Of a stretch of 64,000 nt of DNA, positions 1-9,765 are shown piece after piece; position 1 is the stretch's first letter, and every line of letters begins with the position of its first letter. Source of the stretch: Flavobacteriales bacterium (GTDB lineage Bacteria > Bacteroidota > Bacteroidia > Flavobacteriales_D > Crocinitomicaceae); the NCBI GenBank assembly GCA_018883325.1, contig VEQH01000003.1, forward strand, positions 1 through 64,000. Reading direction: 5' to 3'. Made by a program: the position numbers and the translations under genes. The notes below the pieces were generated by a model. The model did no database searches. It saw only the letters and a list, made by a program, of their open reading frames with translations, and had not been told where the DNA came from.

Positions 1-114
1 TTCTACAGATTCAATAGACGAAATTATAGGCAGAGTATTGTTGACAAGGCTTTGAGCCGTTTTTTAATGGTGAAAGCTCCAACTTTAAGAGAAATTGTTA
101 CAAATGCGACCTAG
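1..114 (+). CDS. IS1595/ISXO2-like transposase, C-terminal fragment (cut by window edge)
   Basis: Frame 1 is open from the first base to a TAG at 112-114 and encodes 37 residues with a YRFNRRNY motif followed by a short hydrophobic/basic tail. This is the typical C-terminal end of ISXO2-like (IS1595 family) DDE transposases, where a YRxNRR-type motif lies close to the stop. The rest of the gene lies before the window, so I cannot tell whether the element is intact. The bases just after the stop (cttggtagccc) could be the inside of a terminal inverted repeat, but the partner end is not visible. The fragment is too short for certainty. Confidence 0.55.
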   Translation, partial: FYRFNRRNYRQSIVDKALSRFLMVKAPTLREIVTNAT

Positions 115-140
115 CTTGGTAGCCCAATTAAATTAATACG

Positions 141-698
141 ATGCTTTTTAGTCGATTTCAGTTATTTAGTTTGTTTTTTGGTATTGTATTTATTTTCATT
201 TACAAAGATTCCTTGTTATTGTTTTGTTTCGGAAAAGTCACTAAAGGAGAGTATGTTGGTTATGAAGTTTATCGATTTAATAACAACCATAATCACAAAT
301 ATTATTACTTTAAAAACACTGAACCTAACAATCAATATTACAAACCAAAGGTTATGTTTACTGTTCAAAAAAAACAGTATTTTTTTGAGACCACCTCAAA
401 TGTTGACTATTACATTGGTAAAAAGGTCAAAGTGATTTACCTTGACTATCCACCAAAAATTATGAAAGAGCATTCATTTATGGGTTTATGGTTTGAAGGA
501 ATTTTGTGGTTGCTAGTTCCAACAGCCATTTTAATTTCTTTGTTTGTAGGCTTAATGACCAAAGAGGAAATCATTTATATCAATTTTAAAAAGAAACCTT
601 ATTTCAGAAAAATGAAGCGTATAGAGTTTGACATTATCCGAAAAGCTGAATTTGACTTTGAAAGCGAAAATTCAAAAGCAAATGAAGAAATTGAATGA
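141..698 (+). CDS. DUF3592-like membrane protein
   Basis: This 185-residue protein has a hydrophobic helix near residues 7-28 and a second near residues 118-142. Between them is a soluble stretch with the pattern KPKVMFTVQKKQYFF, then YYIGKKVKVIYLDYPPK. That resembles DUF3592 proteins, in which a Y-x-P-x-V/F-x-F strand is followed by a G-x-x-V-x-V-x-Y-x-P segment between two membrane helices. The function of that family is not known to me. The gene stands 26 bases behind the transposase fragment and has no evident operon partner. The charged C-terminal tail (SENSKANEEIE) is probably cytoplasmic. The assignment to DUF3592 is by pattern only. Confidence 0.6.
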   Translation: MLFSRFQLFSLFFGIVFIFIYKDSLLLFCFGKVTKGEYVGYEVYRFNNNHNHKYYYFKNTEPNNQYYKPKVMFTVQKKQYFFETTSNVDYYIGKKVKVIYLDYPPKIMKEHSFMGLWFEGILWLLVPTAILISLFVGLMTKEEIIYINFKKKPYFRKMKRIEFDIIRKAEFDFESENSKANEEIE

Positions 699-760
699 TG
701 ATAAAATTCATTTTTAGGTAATTAATTATTAGATTTATTTAGAAATCAGCAATTTGATAA

Positions 761-1486
761 ATGAACGTTTCAAAAAAAATAGTGCTAAGTATTTTCATCT
801 TGCTTTCAAATTTACCTTTTGATTGTATTTCTCAACCTTTTATAAGTGTTTCATCTGGAATAAATTCGGGGAAATTATTCAACCTCAAAAGCGAATATCC
901 TTCAGAATTAAAATACAGAATCAAAGGTGGTTTCTCCTTTTCGCTTGCATTGGACAGTATTAACAGAGATAAAAATCTTCGTTTGACACTCACATATGGA
1001 CAGCAAAATTTAGGTATTTATGAAGAAAGCTATGACAAATGGGGAGCCGGTGGTCCAAGCAATTACACTATTCATTTTCAATACTTTCAACTAGATCTAG
1101 CTTATAAATTTCAACTTGTTTCAAATCCTAGATATTCATTAAACGTATTTACTGGACCATCTTTTTCACTTTCTAATAAAGCACTACTAAATGGATATGG
1201 CAGAAGAACTACGAACACACCAATACTTGACTCGTCTGGAGTTTGGCATCCAGTATATTCTACTGTTGATTGGGTAAAAGAAAATGAAAAAATGACTGAT
1301 TTCGTGAAATACAATTTTGGAATAAATCTAGGTTTGAATTTCAACTATCCGATCTCTAAAAATATTGATTTAATACTTGAAAACAAATACACCTTATTAC
1401 TCAGAAACACAACCAATTTGGGCAGTTATTACCACACGTTTTACATTCTCAGTGGAATAAATTTCGGAGCGCGATTTAGAATTTGA
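761..1486 (+). CDS. Outer-membrane beta-barrel protein
   Basis: The 241-residue product begins with a signal peptide (MNVSKKIVLSIFILLSNL, probable cleavage after CISQ). The rest is alternating strands such as LRLTLTYGQ, HFQYFQLDLAYKF and FNYGINLGLNFNYPI-type segments, and it ends in an aromatic/basic strand (FGARFRI). This is the usual look of a Bacteroidota porin-family outer-membrane barrel (OMP_b-brl). Such proteins sit in the outer membrane, but the cargo or role cannot be read from the sequence. It is convergent with the T9SS protein gene that ends at 1614. Start codon ATG at 761. Confidence 0.65.
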   Translation: MNVSKKIVLSIFILLSNLPFDCISQPFISVSSGINSGKLFNLKSEYPSELKYRIKGGFSFSLALDSINRDKNLRLTLTYGQQNLGIYEESYDKWGAGGPSNYTIHFQYFQLDLAYKFQLVSNPRYSLNVFTGPSFSLSNKALLNGYGRRTTNTPILDSSGVWHPVYSTVDWVKENEKMTDFVKYNFGINLGLNFNYPISKNIDLILENKYTLLLRNTTNLGSYYHTFYILSGINFGARFRI

Positions 1487-1613
1487 AACTTAGACGTAAA
1501 CTGTGTTGAAAAAAAAATCAGAATTTTTAAACGTAAAGATTTCCAATTTCATAGTTGCATTTGTGTTTTGTATTTAAAGAAGAATACCATTCTATTATCT
1601 ATAAAACTAATAT

Positions 1614-4508
1614 CTAAAGTTTGATTATTTTTCTAGTAATTGTTTCACCTGTTCCAAAAAATTGAACTAAATACATTCCATTTCTCAAGCCTTCGAAGTC
1701 TATTTTTTGATTCAGTTCCTGATTTAAATCCCCATCTAATACTTTTTGACCTGAGGTATTGAAAATCTCATATCGCTGGTAGGTTTTATCATAAAGTTTT
1801 AAATAAATTTCATTCTGAAAAGGGTTCGGGTAAAGTAAAATGGAAGAATTTGAACCTATCACTTTTGGATCAATTTCCTTAAACAACGAATTGTCTTGAA
1901 TCCAGTTTTGATTGGCAATTTTCAAAAAAGACACATATTCAGAGTTCAGATGAAGACTTGTTACATTATAATCCATGTCATCCATAAAATTTTTACCCAT
2001 AATTGTTAAATAATCTTCTGAAACATCCATTCTAAAATGATTGCTTTCGTCATTGAAATTTTGATTCAACGTTTTATAAGAAAGCTCATAAGTATTAATG
2101 TTCATCTTGATAATTAAGATACTATCGAAGTATGAATAATGTTCAGAAACAGGACAAATCATATAAATATGTTCACCCAAACGTTTTGTTTGAATGATGC
2201 TCATTTTACGATTTCCAGAAACAAAAAATCTATTGAATTTTTGAAGTTTTGTATCCAACTCAAAAATGTAAGTTTTACCGTATTTATTGTCATTCTCTGT
2301 TGGATTTACAAAAGTAAAATCCTCAAGAGAAACGCTTTCTGAAACCATTCCAAAACCAAATATCGATTGATCATTCGCATTTTCTATTGAGCAGAAACGA
2401 TTGTAATCAGTTTGAATTAGTGGGATATTGTATTGTAATTCACCATTTGAATCTAACTTTTGGATTGAGTGCTTTTTAACTCCACTTAATGATTGAATAA
2501 TACCTCCATCTATAAAATTAATCCCTGTAGATTCCATTTTGTAACCCGTTTCAATTCCTGGTGTATTTTTAACCCAAACTAAATGAAAATCTTTATCAAA
2601 TTTTGCCATTTTGTTACCATACTCCTTAGAAACTAATTGTATGTTTTCAATAGTCAGTGATTCTTTATTATTCCGAAATGCAAGGTAAATATTATCATCT
2701 TTATCTAAAGCTAATTGATACAATTCCAAGTAGTTGTAATAGTCTAGTGAAATTATTTTTTTGAATGTTTTCACCGTTCCATTCTCAGCATCAATTTGCA
2801 TAGCATAAACTGCTTGATAAGGCGTAATTACTTTGAAATTGTCATAGCGTAAACTATCCATAAAAGTTCCAACCAAAAGTAAATCTCCATTACTCATTAC
2901 TTTTAGTTTTCGATCCAAATAATGAGCGTTGTACCCACCAATTTGTTTCAACCATTTTAGATTTCCTTTCTTATCAAACTTCACTATTGATTCATATCCG
3001 TTTTTGAAGTCAAAATTGAGTGTATCGTGTGTTAAAAATGTGTTGGGATAATTGTTACTCTTATAAAAGGTTGAATAGCTATTTTCGTTTTTATCAAAAA
3101 CCACCTCATCGGCTTCCAGATTATCTTCCATTTCAAAATAAGAATAAGAATTTGCAGCAATTTCCCTGTACCAAGTCAAGCTACTTGTATCTTTAAAATT
3201 AGGCTGTGGAGCATCTAAATCATCTAATTTTCTTCTTTTAAGATAGAGTGTAGTTTCAAGCAATTCTGTCCAATAAGCATAGTTTCCATAGCAATATACC
3301 TTTTGAACTGCCTTTCCATTTTCAATTTTAAAAAGTGATTGAAAATTACCATTTTGAATTTTATATAGATAATAACCAAAATCGTTTCCATTTGTGAGAA
3401 CATGGTAATAAGCAGTATCTGTTTTAAAATAAAATTTACTTGGGTCAATTCCATAAAAGTCTTTAACATAAGGAAATGAACTACCTGCACCTTTATTGAG
3501 GTCTTTCATTACACGAAGAGAATCATCGTTGCTTAAATAAGCAAATTCAAACCCATATTCAGGAGAAGTAAGTAAAAACTTATTTCCGCCGTAAGGAAAA
3601 GTATAATAATTGGTGTAATAATTTTTACGCTTTAACTTAGATTCAAAAAAAATAGAATCCAACTCGTTTGTAATCAAATCTAATTTTAAAGTAACATTAT
3701 TTAAAAGTAGTGACGTTCCATCTTGATAGGCACTGTTAAAATTAGCACCCGAAACTAACAATGTACTGCTTTCTTGACTCAAATCAAATTTATAGAACGA
3801 GTTACCCATATTAAAAAAGTGAAGCTCTTGGGTTGGCTCTGTTGGAAAAAAATAGGAAGTAGCTGCATTAGTTTCAATTAGCTGAGGAATTAGATCAAGT
3901 CCTAAAGCATAAAAGACACTACTATCTGCTGAGATTTCACTAAAAAACAACCGATTTTGTTTATTCCCAATGAAATTCAAAGCATTAACTGATTCAAAAA
4001 GTGTCTGCGACTCATTCATTTCACCATCGAAATATTTGAGGTAATATTTGTTACCTTCATTTGTAATGTAAAAATATTTGTTGTCAAAAATGAGTGAAGG
4101 AACAGAACCATATGTGCTATTTTCCATGAAAAACTTTTCTGAAAAATTATGAATTCCACCTTTACTCACATAATTCACAACATAGTAATCATATTCAAAT
4201 TGATTGTTTTGATTTTTGAAAGTGTTTTGATAATACACACCCTTTTCAGTGTGAATTAAACCTTTGGCTGCTGGAACCTCATAATCAATATAATTATCGA
4301 GGTATTTTACCTCATTTGACGATGGCACATGGCGTACTAGTTTTTTACCATTTACTTGACTAAAAGTCATTAGTACAGTATCCTCATAAACTTTTAATGT
4401 ACAATTTGATCCATAATTTGATATCGAGTCAAAAACGGCTAACGTTACCGTTTGAGAAAAAGCAAAAATTGAAAAGAAATGAAGTAGAATTGTAAATGTA
4501 ATTTTCAT
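1614..4508 (-). CDS. T9SS type A sorting domain protein with SBBP-like repeats
   Basis: This 964-residue secreted protein has a signal peptide (MKITFTILLHFFSIFAFSQ). A long central part resembles beta-propeller repeats (phrases such as IVKFDKKGNLKWLKQIGG and GDLLLVGTF, as in SBBP-type repeats). The C-terminus is a classic T9SS type A sorting domain of about 75 residues: LYPNPFQNEIYL, then YEIFNTSGQKVLDG, then LRNGMYLVQF and a KIIKL end. By family knowledge the domain directs export through the type IX system and anchoring at, or release from, the cell surface. No enzymatic motif is visible. The gene is monocistronic and divergent from aconitase, separated by a 200-base AT-rich gap. Confidence 0.8.
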   Translation of the reverse strand: MKITFTILLHFFSIFAFSQTVTLAVFDSISNYGSNCTLKVYEDTVLMTFSQVNGKKLVRHVPSSNEVKYLDNYIDYEVPAAKGLIHTEKGVYYQNTFKNQNNQFEYDYYVVNYVSKGGIHNFSEKFFMENSTYGSVPSLIFDNKYFYITNEGNKYYLKYFDGEMNESQTLFESVNALNFIGNKQNRLFFSEISADSSVFYALGLDLIPQLIETNAATSYFFPTEPTQELHFFNMGNSFYKFDLSQESSTLLVSGANFNSAYQDGTSLLLNNVTLKLDLITNELDSIFFESKLKRKNYYTNYYTFPYGGNKFLLTSPEYGFEFAYLSNDDSLRVMKDLNKGAGSSFPYVKDFYGIDPSKFYFKTDTAYYHVLTNGNDFGYYLYKIQNGNFQSLFKIENGKAVQKVYCYGNYAYWTELLETTLYLKRRKLDDLDAPQPNFKDTSSLTWYREIAANSYSYFEMEDNLEADEVVFDKNENSYSTFYKSNNYPNTFLTHDTLNFDFKNGYESIVKFDKKGNLKWLKQIGGYNAHYLDRKLKVMSNGDLLLVGTFMDSLRYDNFKVITPYQAVYAMQIDAENGTVKTFKKIISLDYYNYLELYQLALDKDDNIYLAFRNNKESLTIENIQLVSKEYGNKMAKFDKDFHLVWVKNTPGIETGYKMESTGINFIDGGIIQSLSGVKKHSIQKLDSNGELQYNIPLIQTDYNRFCSIENANDQSIFGFGMVSESVSLEDFTFVNPTENDNKYGKTYIFELDTKLQKFNRFFVSGNRKMSIIQTKRLGEHIYMICPVSEHYSYFDSILIIKMNINTYELSYKTLNQNFNDESNHFRMDVSEDYLTIMGKNFMDDMDYNVTSLHLNSEYVSFLKIANQNWIQDNSLFKEIDPKVIGSNSSILLYPNPFQNEIYLKLYDKTYQRYEIFNTSGQKVLDGDLNQELNQKIDFEGLRNGMYLVQFFGTGETITRKIIKL

Positions 4509-4648
4509 TTAAAGAATTTAAACAAATTTAAAAATATTTTTTGAAACATTCATACCGACTTATTCGACTAATAAAACTCACAACAACTTGTTTATCAATT
4601 TATTAAAACTAAAACAATTAAATACAGTACACGATTTCTATTCTTTTC

Positions 4649-4680
4649 ATTGACCAAATAATTTTAATTGACTAAATTCG
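4649..4680 (+). promoter_or_regulatory. Candidate Bacteroidota-type promoter of the aconitase gene
   Basis: ATTG at 4649-4652 and TAAATTCG at 4673-4680 are separated by 20 bases. This is close to the Bacteroidota consensus TTTG-N19/21-TAnnTTTG, and it lies 31 bases upstream of the aconitase ATG. The call is by pattern only. Confidence 0.45.
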
Positions 4681-4711
4681 CTCCGCATTATTAACAATAT
4701 AGAAAAGAACT

Positions 4712-6979
4712 ATGAAGGTTTTCGATCTTGACATGATTAAAAAGGTGTATGCTCAATATCCTGAGCGCATCGAAGCAGCAAGAAAAGTAGTGGGTAAACC
4801 ATTGACTTTGGCTGAAAAAATTCTTTATGCACATCTTTGGGATGGCAATGCAACGGTTGCACAAGAACGTGGTAAATCGTATGTTGATTTCGCTCCAGAC
4901 CGTGTAGCGATGCAAGATGCAACTGCTCAAATGGCGCTTTTGCAATTCATGCAAGCTGGAAAGAAAAAAGTGGCTGTTCCTTCAACGGTTCACGCGGATC
5001 ACTTGATTCAAGCGAAAGTTGGTGCAACGAAAGATTTACAAGAATCATTGAATCAAAATAACGAAGTATTTAACTTCCTTTCTTCGATTTCAAACAAATA
5101 CGGAATCGGTTTCTGGAAACCAGGAGCTGGAATCATTCACCAAGTAGTACTAGAAAATTATGCTTTCCCAGGTGGAATGATGATTGGAACTGATTCTCAC
5201 ACAGTTAACGCTGGTGGTTTAGGAATGATTGCAATTGGTGTTGGTGGTGCTGATGCTGTGGATGTTATGGCTGGAATGGCTTGGGAATTGAAATTTCCAA
5301 AGTTAATCGGTGTAAAATTGACTGGAAAATTAAACGGATGGACGTCTGCTAAAGATGTCATCTTAAAAGTTGCTGATATTCTTACTGTTAAAGGTGGAAC
5401 GGGAGCAATCGTTGAATATTTCGGTGACGGAGCGATTTCGCTTTCTGCAACAGGAAAAGGAACAATTTGTAACATGGGTGCTGAAATTGGAGCAACAACT
5501 TCAACTTTCGGTTACGATGATTCAATGAGAAGATATTTAGCGGCTACAGGTCGTCAAGAAGTGGTGGATGCTGCTGATAAAATTGCTGAACATTTAACTG
5601 GTGATGCTGAAGTGTATGCTAATCCTGCAGCTTATTTTGACCAATTGATTGAAATTAATTTAAGTGAATTGGAGCCACATATCAACGGTCCTTTTACTCC
5701 AGATAGAGGAACGCCAGTTTCTAAAATGAGAGCAGAAGCAGAAGCGAATGGATGGCCAATGAAAGTGGAATGGGGATTAATCGGTTCTTGTACAAACTCT
5801 TCATATGAAGACATGGCGCGTGCTGCATCTATCGTTGAACAAGCGGTTGCTCACGGAATCACACCAAAAGCAGAATTTGGTATCAACCCAGGTTCGGAGC
5901 AAGTGCGTTACACAATCGACCGCGATGGAATCATCACAACATTTGAGAAAATGGGTACGAAAGTATTTACAAATGCGTGTGGTCCTTGTATCGGTCAGTG
6001 GGATCGCGAAGGTGCTGAAAAACAAGAAAAAAATACAATCGTTCACTCTTTCAACAGAAATTTCTCTAAAAGAGCAGATGGAAACCCAAATACACATGCG
6101 TTTGTAACTTCTCCTGAAATGGTTGCTGCATTGGCAATTGCTGGAGATTTAGGATTCAATCCGTTAACAGATACATTGACAAACGACAAAGGAGAGCAAG
6201 TTAAATTATTACCTCCAAAAGGTGACGAATTGCCAACTAGAGGTTTTGCTGTTGAAGACAATGGTTACCAGGCTCCTGCTGAGGATGGAAGTGGTGTTGT
6301 GATTGCAGTTGCTCCAGATTCTTCTCGTTTACAATTATTGGAAAACTTCCCAACTTGGGACGGAAAAAATATCACAGGTGCTAAATTGTTAATCAAAGCA
6401 AAAGGTAAATGTACAACGGATCACATTTCAATGGCTGGTCCTTGGTTGCGTTACCGTGGTCACTTGGATAACATTTCAAACAACATGTTGATTGGTGCTG
6501 AAAACGCATTCAATGGCAAAGCAAACGAAGTGAAAAACCAATTGACTGGCGCTTATGGTGAAGTTCCTGCGGTTCAACGTGCATACAAAGCAGCTGGTGT
6601 TCCATCAATCGTTGTGGGTGACCATAACTACGGTGAAGGTTCATCTCGTGAGCACGCAGCAATGGAACCAAGACATTTAGGTGTTCGCGCAGTTATTGTG
6701 AAATCATTTGCTCGTATCCACGAAACGAACTTGAAAAAACAAGGAATGTTAGGTTTAACTTTTTCTAACGAAGCGGATTATGATAAAATCCAAGAAGACG
6801 ATACCTTCAACTTCACAGATTTAGAATCTTTTGCTCCAGGGAAACCTTTGACACTAGAAATCGTTCATTCAAATGGTACAACTGAAAACATTTCGTTGAA
6901 TCATACTTACAACGATTCTCAAATCGAATGGTTTAAAGCAGGTTCAGCGTTGAATTTGATTAAATTAATGGAAAACTAA
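4712..6979 (+). CDS. Aconitate hydratase
   Basis: This 755-residue aconitase isomerises citrate to isocitrate in the TCA cycle through a [4Fe-4S] cluster in the cytoplasm. The three cluster cysteines are visible at about residue 360 (GSCTNSS) and residues 423 and 426 (ACGPCIGQ). The substrate-binding [13 protein letters not shown] segment lies near residue 160. The swivel domain contains [12 protein letters not shown] and [11 protein letters not shown]. Length and motifs fit the mitochondrial-type aconitases common in Bacteroidota (about 750 residues), rather than the roughly 900-residue AcnA. Codon use looks regular and optimised, as expected for an abundant enzyme. The start ATG at 4712 lies behind a candidate promoter. 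A barrel-protein gene follows after one base. Confidence 0.95.
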   Translation: MKVFDLDMIKKVYAQYPERIEAARKVVGKPLTLAEKILYAHLWDGNATVAQERGKSYVDFAPDRVAMQDATAQMALLQFMQAGKKKVAVPSTVHADHLIQAKVGATKDLQESLNQNNEVFNFLSSISNKYGIGFWKPGAGIIHQVVLENYAFPGGMMIGTDSHTVNAGGLGMIAIGVGGADAVDVMAGMAWELKFPKLIGVKLTGKLNGWTSAKDVILKVADILTVKGGTGAIVEYFGDGAISLSATGKGTICNMGAEIGATTSTFGYDDSMRRYLAATGRQEVVDAADKIAEHLTGDAEVYANPAAYFDQLIEINLSELEPHINGPFTPDRGTPVSKMRAEAEANGWPMKVEWGLIGSCTNSSYEDMARAASIVEQAVAHGITPKAEFGINPGSEQVRYTIDRDGIITTFEKMGTKVFTNACGPCIGQWDREGAEKQEKNTIVHSFNRNFSKRADGNPNTHAFVTSPEMVAALAIAGDLGFNPLTDTLTNDKGEQVKLLPPKGDELPTRGFAVEDNGYQAPAEDGSGVVIAVAPDSSRLQLLENFPTWDGKNITGAKLLIKAKGKCTTDHISMAGPWLRYRGHLDNISNNMLIGAENAFNGKANEVKNQLTGAYGEVPAVQRAYKAAGVPSIVVGDHNYGEGSSREHAAMEPRHLGVRAVIVKSFARIHETNLKKQGMLGLTFSNEADYDKIQEDDTFNFTDLESFAPGKPLTLEIVHSNGTTENISLNHTYNDSQIEWFKAGSALNLIKLMEN

Positions 6980-6980
6980 A

Positions 6981-7601
6981 ATGCGAATTTTAAAAATCTT
7001 GTTTGGACTTTTTATAAGTTTTAATACCTTTTCTCAATCATTATTTGTTGGGAATCACGTAATTGAACCTTATATCGGTTTCCCTAACGTAACGAAATAT
7101 GTTCCAATGCTTGCTTTGAGTCAAGAACCTGAGAACGTTACAAGTTACGTTGGTTTGCCTCCTTCTGGATTGCGCTACACCTACATGCTAACTGACGATA
7201 TTAGTTTTGGTGTTGATGTAATCTACGACAGAAGTAGAAAAGATTTCGTTTCAACAGACACCGTTTTTCAAAATGGAGGTTGGCAATATCTTTCTTACGA
7301 AGGGAAAAGAACTCAAACAAGGTTGCGTTTGCAAGCTCGAATGAATTTTCATATTCCAATTTCACAACCAAACGCTGACTCATATATCGGCTTAGGTTTT
7401 GGAACAAATAACAGATGGATTAAAGATTATAAAGATGGTGTTCTTGACCGCGAATTAAAAGGTTCAGACGCAATTTTAATTCCTTTTTCGATGCGTGTTT
7501 GTTTTGGATACCGTTACTATTTTTCTTACAATCTTGGGATTGTTGGAGAAGTTGGTATCGGAGGACCTTTGGTCTCTTTTGGGCTTTCATATAAACTTTA
7601 A
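6981..7601 (+). CDS. Outer-membrane beta-barrel protein behind aconitase
   Basis: The 206-residue product has a signal peptide (MRILKILFGLFISFNTFSQ), and its strands are those of an outer-membrane barrel (LRYTYMLTDDISFGVDVIYD, RLRLQARMNFHIPI, RVCFGYRYYFSYNLGIVGEVGIGG, ending FGLSYKL). It begins one base after the aconitase stop, so it is very probably co-transcribed, and a strong hairpin terminator follows. Being coupled to a TCA-cycle gene need not mean a shared role. I recognise no specific family beyond generic OMP_b-brl-like proteins. Confidence 0.65.
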   Translation: MRILKILFGLFISFNTFSQSLFVGNHVIEPYIGFPNVTKYVPMLALSQEPENVTSYVGLPPSGLRYTYMLTDDISFGVDVIYDRSRKDFVSTDTVFQNGGWQYLSYEGKRTQTRLRLQARMNFHIPISQPNADSYIGLGFGTNNRWIKDYKDGVLDRELKGSDAILIPFSMRVCFGYRYYFSYNLGIVGEVGIGGPLVSFGLSYKL

Positions 7602-7620
7602 AATTCACAAAATATTTTTT

Positions 7621-7655
7621 AAAGCGATTCGTACTTTGCGAATCGCTTTTTTTAT
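7621..7655 (+). terminator. Strong intrinsic terminator after the acn-barrel operon
   Basis: There is a perfect 11-bp inverted repeat, aaagcgattcg (7621-7631) and cgaatcgcttt (7639-7649), with a 7-base loop, followed by a T-run. It lies 20 bases after the stop of the barrel gene and just before the next gene at 7676. Confidence 0.9.
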
Positions 7656-7675
7656 ATCTAATTAAATCTAAGGAA

Positions 7676-8323
7676 ATGAACAATCAACTAAAACAAATCA
7701 GTCAACTTACTCGAATTGGACTTTTTTCATGGGTAAAAATCATGCTACTTTCGATTGTAAGTACAGTTCTAAGTTTCATATTAGGTGTTTATTATTTCTT
7801 TAAAAGTGTTTCTGAAAGTAAATTGACTGCAAACGATTGGTTGAATGACTTATGGACAATTATAAGCTCGCATTTATTTGAAGCTTTTTTTCTGTTTTTA
7901 GTTTTTAATTCGATTTGGTTGTTGATTTATTTGGCAAACGATTACGTTACTTTTAAAATCATTCACAAACTCATTAGCGATAATTCTGAAAAAATATTAG
8001 AACCTATTTTAGAGAAATCACTTGCTTCAGTGAAAAGCAAATTTCCAAAACTGATGCAAAAAGGTGCTGATTTTTCAATGACAAAATTGAAATTAATTGA
8101 GGAAATCAAAACAAGTAAAGAGAATAGATTTATCAAACGAATCATTTTGTTTTGCCTCGACCAAGTTTACTTAGCGGATGTAGACTTAAGCAAAGAAAAC
8201 ACAAGCTTTGAAGAAATTCTAAAAATCAAAATCATCCAAATATTAAAAGGAATAACAGAGCCAACTCGCATCTGGATTTTGCTTGTGATTCTTTTTCAAT
8301 GGTTGGTGGTAGTGTTTATTTAA
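7676..8323 (+). CDS. Small integral membrane protein of unknown function
   Basis: I do not recognise this 215-residue protein. It shows three likely membrane helices: about residues 22-43 (IMLLSIVSTVLSFILGVYYF), 64-85 (FEAFFLFLVFNSIWLLIYL) and a C-terminal one at about 198-215 (RIWILLVILFQWLVVVFI). Between helices 2 and 3 is a charged, helical, probably cytoplasmic region of about 100 residues. The gene follows a strong terminator, so it should have its own promoter. The next 680 bases have no gene. Confidence 0.6.
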   Translation: MNNQLKQISQLTRIGLFSWVKIMLLSIVSTVLSFILGVYYFFKSVSESKLTANDWLNDLWTIISSHLFEAFFLFLVFNSIWLLIYLANDYVTFKIIHKLISDNSEKILEPILEKSLASVKSKFPKLMQKGADFSMTKLKLIEEIKTSKENRFIKRIILFCLDQVYLADVDLSKENTSFEEILKIKIIQILKGITEPTRIWILLVILFQWLVVVFI

Positions 8324-8508
8324 AAACAATTGAGTGTCGGCCTTCATTCCAATAGATTTTCCTTCTATGCTTCGCTGTCTCCTATCTCACTCGAAAAGTT
8401 TACTTTATGAATGCTTCAACGAAAACACTTAGCTTTTATATCTCTTGAAAAGTCATTTTCCGAAACGTCACTAATAAAAACAGCAAAAGTAGAAATGAAA
8501 TCTAATAA

Positions 8509-8793
8509 CCTGAGTTCGATTCTAAAATTGAAATTCAGATTAACATAAAAATCTGTTAGACAAGGCGTTTACTAGAAAATTTAACTTCGTTGCTGCTACG
8601 CGGTAGCGGGCTAAATTGAGAGGAAACAACGAAGTATAACTGGTTTTTATGTAAAGTAAATAAGTATTCCGCTGATAAACAACGATTTACTTCACAATCC
8701 TTTATTGATTTATCCCGATAAATCTTCAAAAGTATTGTTCGTAACTCATTGTTTCTGAGCGGTCTGAATTCAATTTTATAAATCGAACTCAGG
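8509..8793. repeat. Structured non-coding element bounded by 30-bp inverted repeats
   Basis: The left arm (8509-8538, beginning cctgagttcgattctaaaat) and right arm (8764-8793, ending aaatcgaactcagg) are near-perfect inverted repeats. Inside are further nested pairs: aacttcgttg (8583-8592) with caacgaagt (8627-8635), gctac/gtagc (8595-8607), and gtaaagtaaat (8651-8661) with atttacttcac (8685-8695). The layout suggests a non-autonomous mobile element (MITE-like) or a highly folded RNA. No protein is encoded. Confidence 0.6.
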
Positions 8794-8845
8794 TTAATAA
8801 GATTCCTCATTTCATTCGGAAGGACTCCTAAATCGGAAAGAGCAT

Positions 8846-8868
8846 GCGAAAATGCTACGCATTTTCGC
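8846..8868. repeat. Perfect short hairpin
   Basis: gcgaaaatgc and gcattttcgc form a perfect 10-bp stem around a 3-base loop. Similar GAAAATGC/GCATTTTC palindromes occur as dispersed intergenic repeats in Bacteroidota. There is no T-run, so it is unlikely to be a terminator. Confidence 0.6.
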
Positions 8869-8887
8869 CACCAACTCTAATCGTAGA

Positions 8888-8912
8888 GTCATTCCGACCA
8901 ACGGGAGGAATC
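8888..8912 (-). repeat. Dispersed 25-base repeat, copy 1
   Basis: The sequence gtcattccgaccaacgggag and its continuation to 8912 match, in inverted orientation, the segment at 19988-20012 with one difference in 25 bases. Both copies are intergenic. Confidence 0.65.
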
Positions 8913-9006
8913 TTCTGAAAACCAAAAACAATAATTTAAAAATAAAAACAGGTCATTGGTCAACCGAAAGGAATCTACTGATAGAATGCAGGCACTCATA
9001 AAAAAA

Positions 9007-9762
9007 TCAATCTTCCTTTTCAAAATTCAACGGTGAATACTTGTAGCTTTTAACCGTTGCAAATGAAGTTCTACCAATTTTTTGATGAATAGAACGATCG
9101 AATAAATTCAAATGTTTTTTGATGCGTTCTTTGAAAATCGAAACATAAAAACAAGAAGCCACAAGATACGAACCTTGTAAACTTGGATGTGCACCATCCC
9201 GATGATAAAGCTTAGTTTTCTTTTCTTTTACGCGAACTTCTTTCCAAGCTAAACCAACCGGTACAACAGGAATATTGTAATTCGTGCTTAAGAATTCATA
9301 GCCATTTTTCACGTTTTTAGTCATTTCGAAATAACTTTTCTTCCCGTAACCTTTTTGGTAAGCCCAAGTCATAAAAAACAAAATTTTTGTTTTCTCCGTG
9401 TTAGATTTTACAGCGGCAATTATCTTTTCAAGCCCAGGAATTGTTTTGGTTTTGAACGTCACTGAATCTTTAATCATGTCGCGACTTGAACCTTGTAAAA
9501 TGACGTAATCCCATTTTTTCCAAGCTATTGCTTTGTAAAGATTTTGTCTTTTTGAATGCCTGTAAAATGAAGTCATTCCTTTTGTATTGGAATAAACTTT
9601 TAAAGATTTACCATTCAATTTTGCCAATTTCTCAAAGATTTTTGGCATGTGGTTACGGTAAGTGTAACTGTTTCCAATGAATAGAATATTAATTTCTTGC
9701 TTTGCTGCTGCTTGAAACAACAACAACATTGAAATCGAAAATAAAACTACCCACTGTTTCAT
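9007..9762 (-). CDS. SGNH/GDSL-type hydrolase, secreted (DUF4886-like)
   Basis: The 251-residue product has a signal peptide (MKQWVVLFSISMLLLFQAAA). It carries the SGNH hydrolase landmarks: the nucleophile block FIGNSYT with Ser32, the oxyanion block LQGSSRD, and the C-terminal catalytic Asp-His pair in DGAHPS. This fits esterases or acylhydrolases of the DUF4886 type; the substrate is unknown. It is the last gene of the gldF-gldG-DUF4340 operon, three bases after the upstream stop, so it is likely co-expressed with the gliding transporter. Whether it works on surface polysaccharide or lipid is speculation. Confidence 0.75.
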   Translation of the reverse strand: MKQWVVLFSISMLLLFQAAAKQEINILFIGNSYTYRNHMPKIFEKLAKLNGKSLKVYSNTKGMTSFYRHSKRQNLYKAIAWKKWDYVILQGSSRDMIKDSVTFKTKTIPGLEKIIAAVKSNTEKTKILFFMTWAYQKGYGKKSYFEMTKNVKNGYEFLSTNYNIPVVPVGLAWKEVRVKEKKTKLYHRDGAHPSLQGSYLVASCFYVSIFKERIKKHLNLFDRSIHQKIGRTSFATVKSYKYSPLNFEKED

Positions 9763-9765
9763 TGT

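Larger units (their letters stand above)
8324..9006. other. Gene-free region rich in inverted repeats
   Basis: I see no credible gene in these 680 bases; the 84-residue minus-strand ORF in the track overlaps nested inverted repeats and has no protein-like features. The stretch holds a structured element of about 285 bases bounded by 30-base inverted repeats (listed separately), a short perfect hairpin at 8846-8868, and a copy of a dispersed 25-base repeat at 8888-8912. Confidence 0.7.

Noticed and set aside
5801-6107. Overlapping plus- and minus-strand ORFs inside aconitase
   Set aside because: They are shadows of a strongly conserved gene and carry no independent motifs.
8556-8810. 84-residue minus-strand ORF in the gene-free region
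   Set aside because: It coincides with nested inverted repeats and a right arm of the structured element, and shows no protein-like features or start context.
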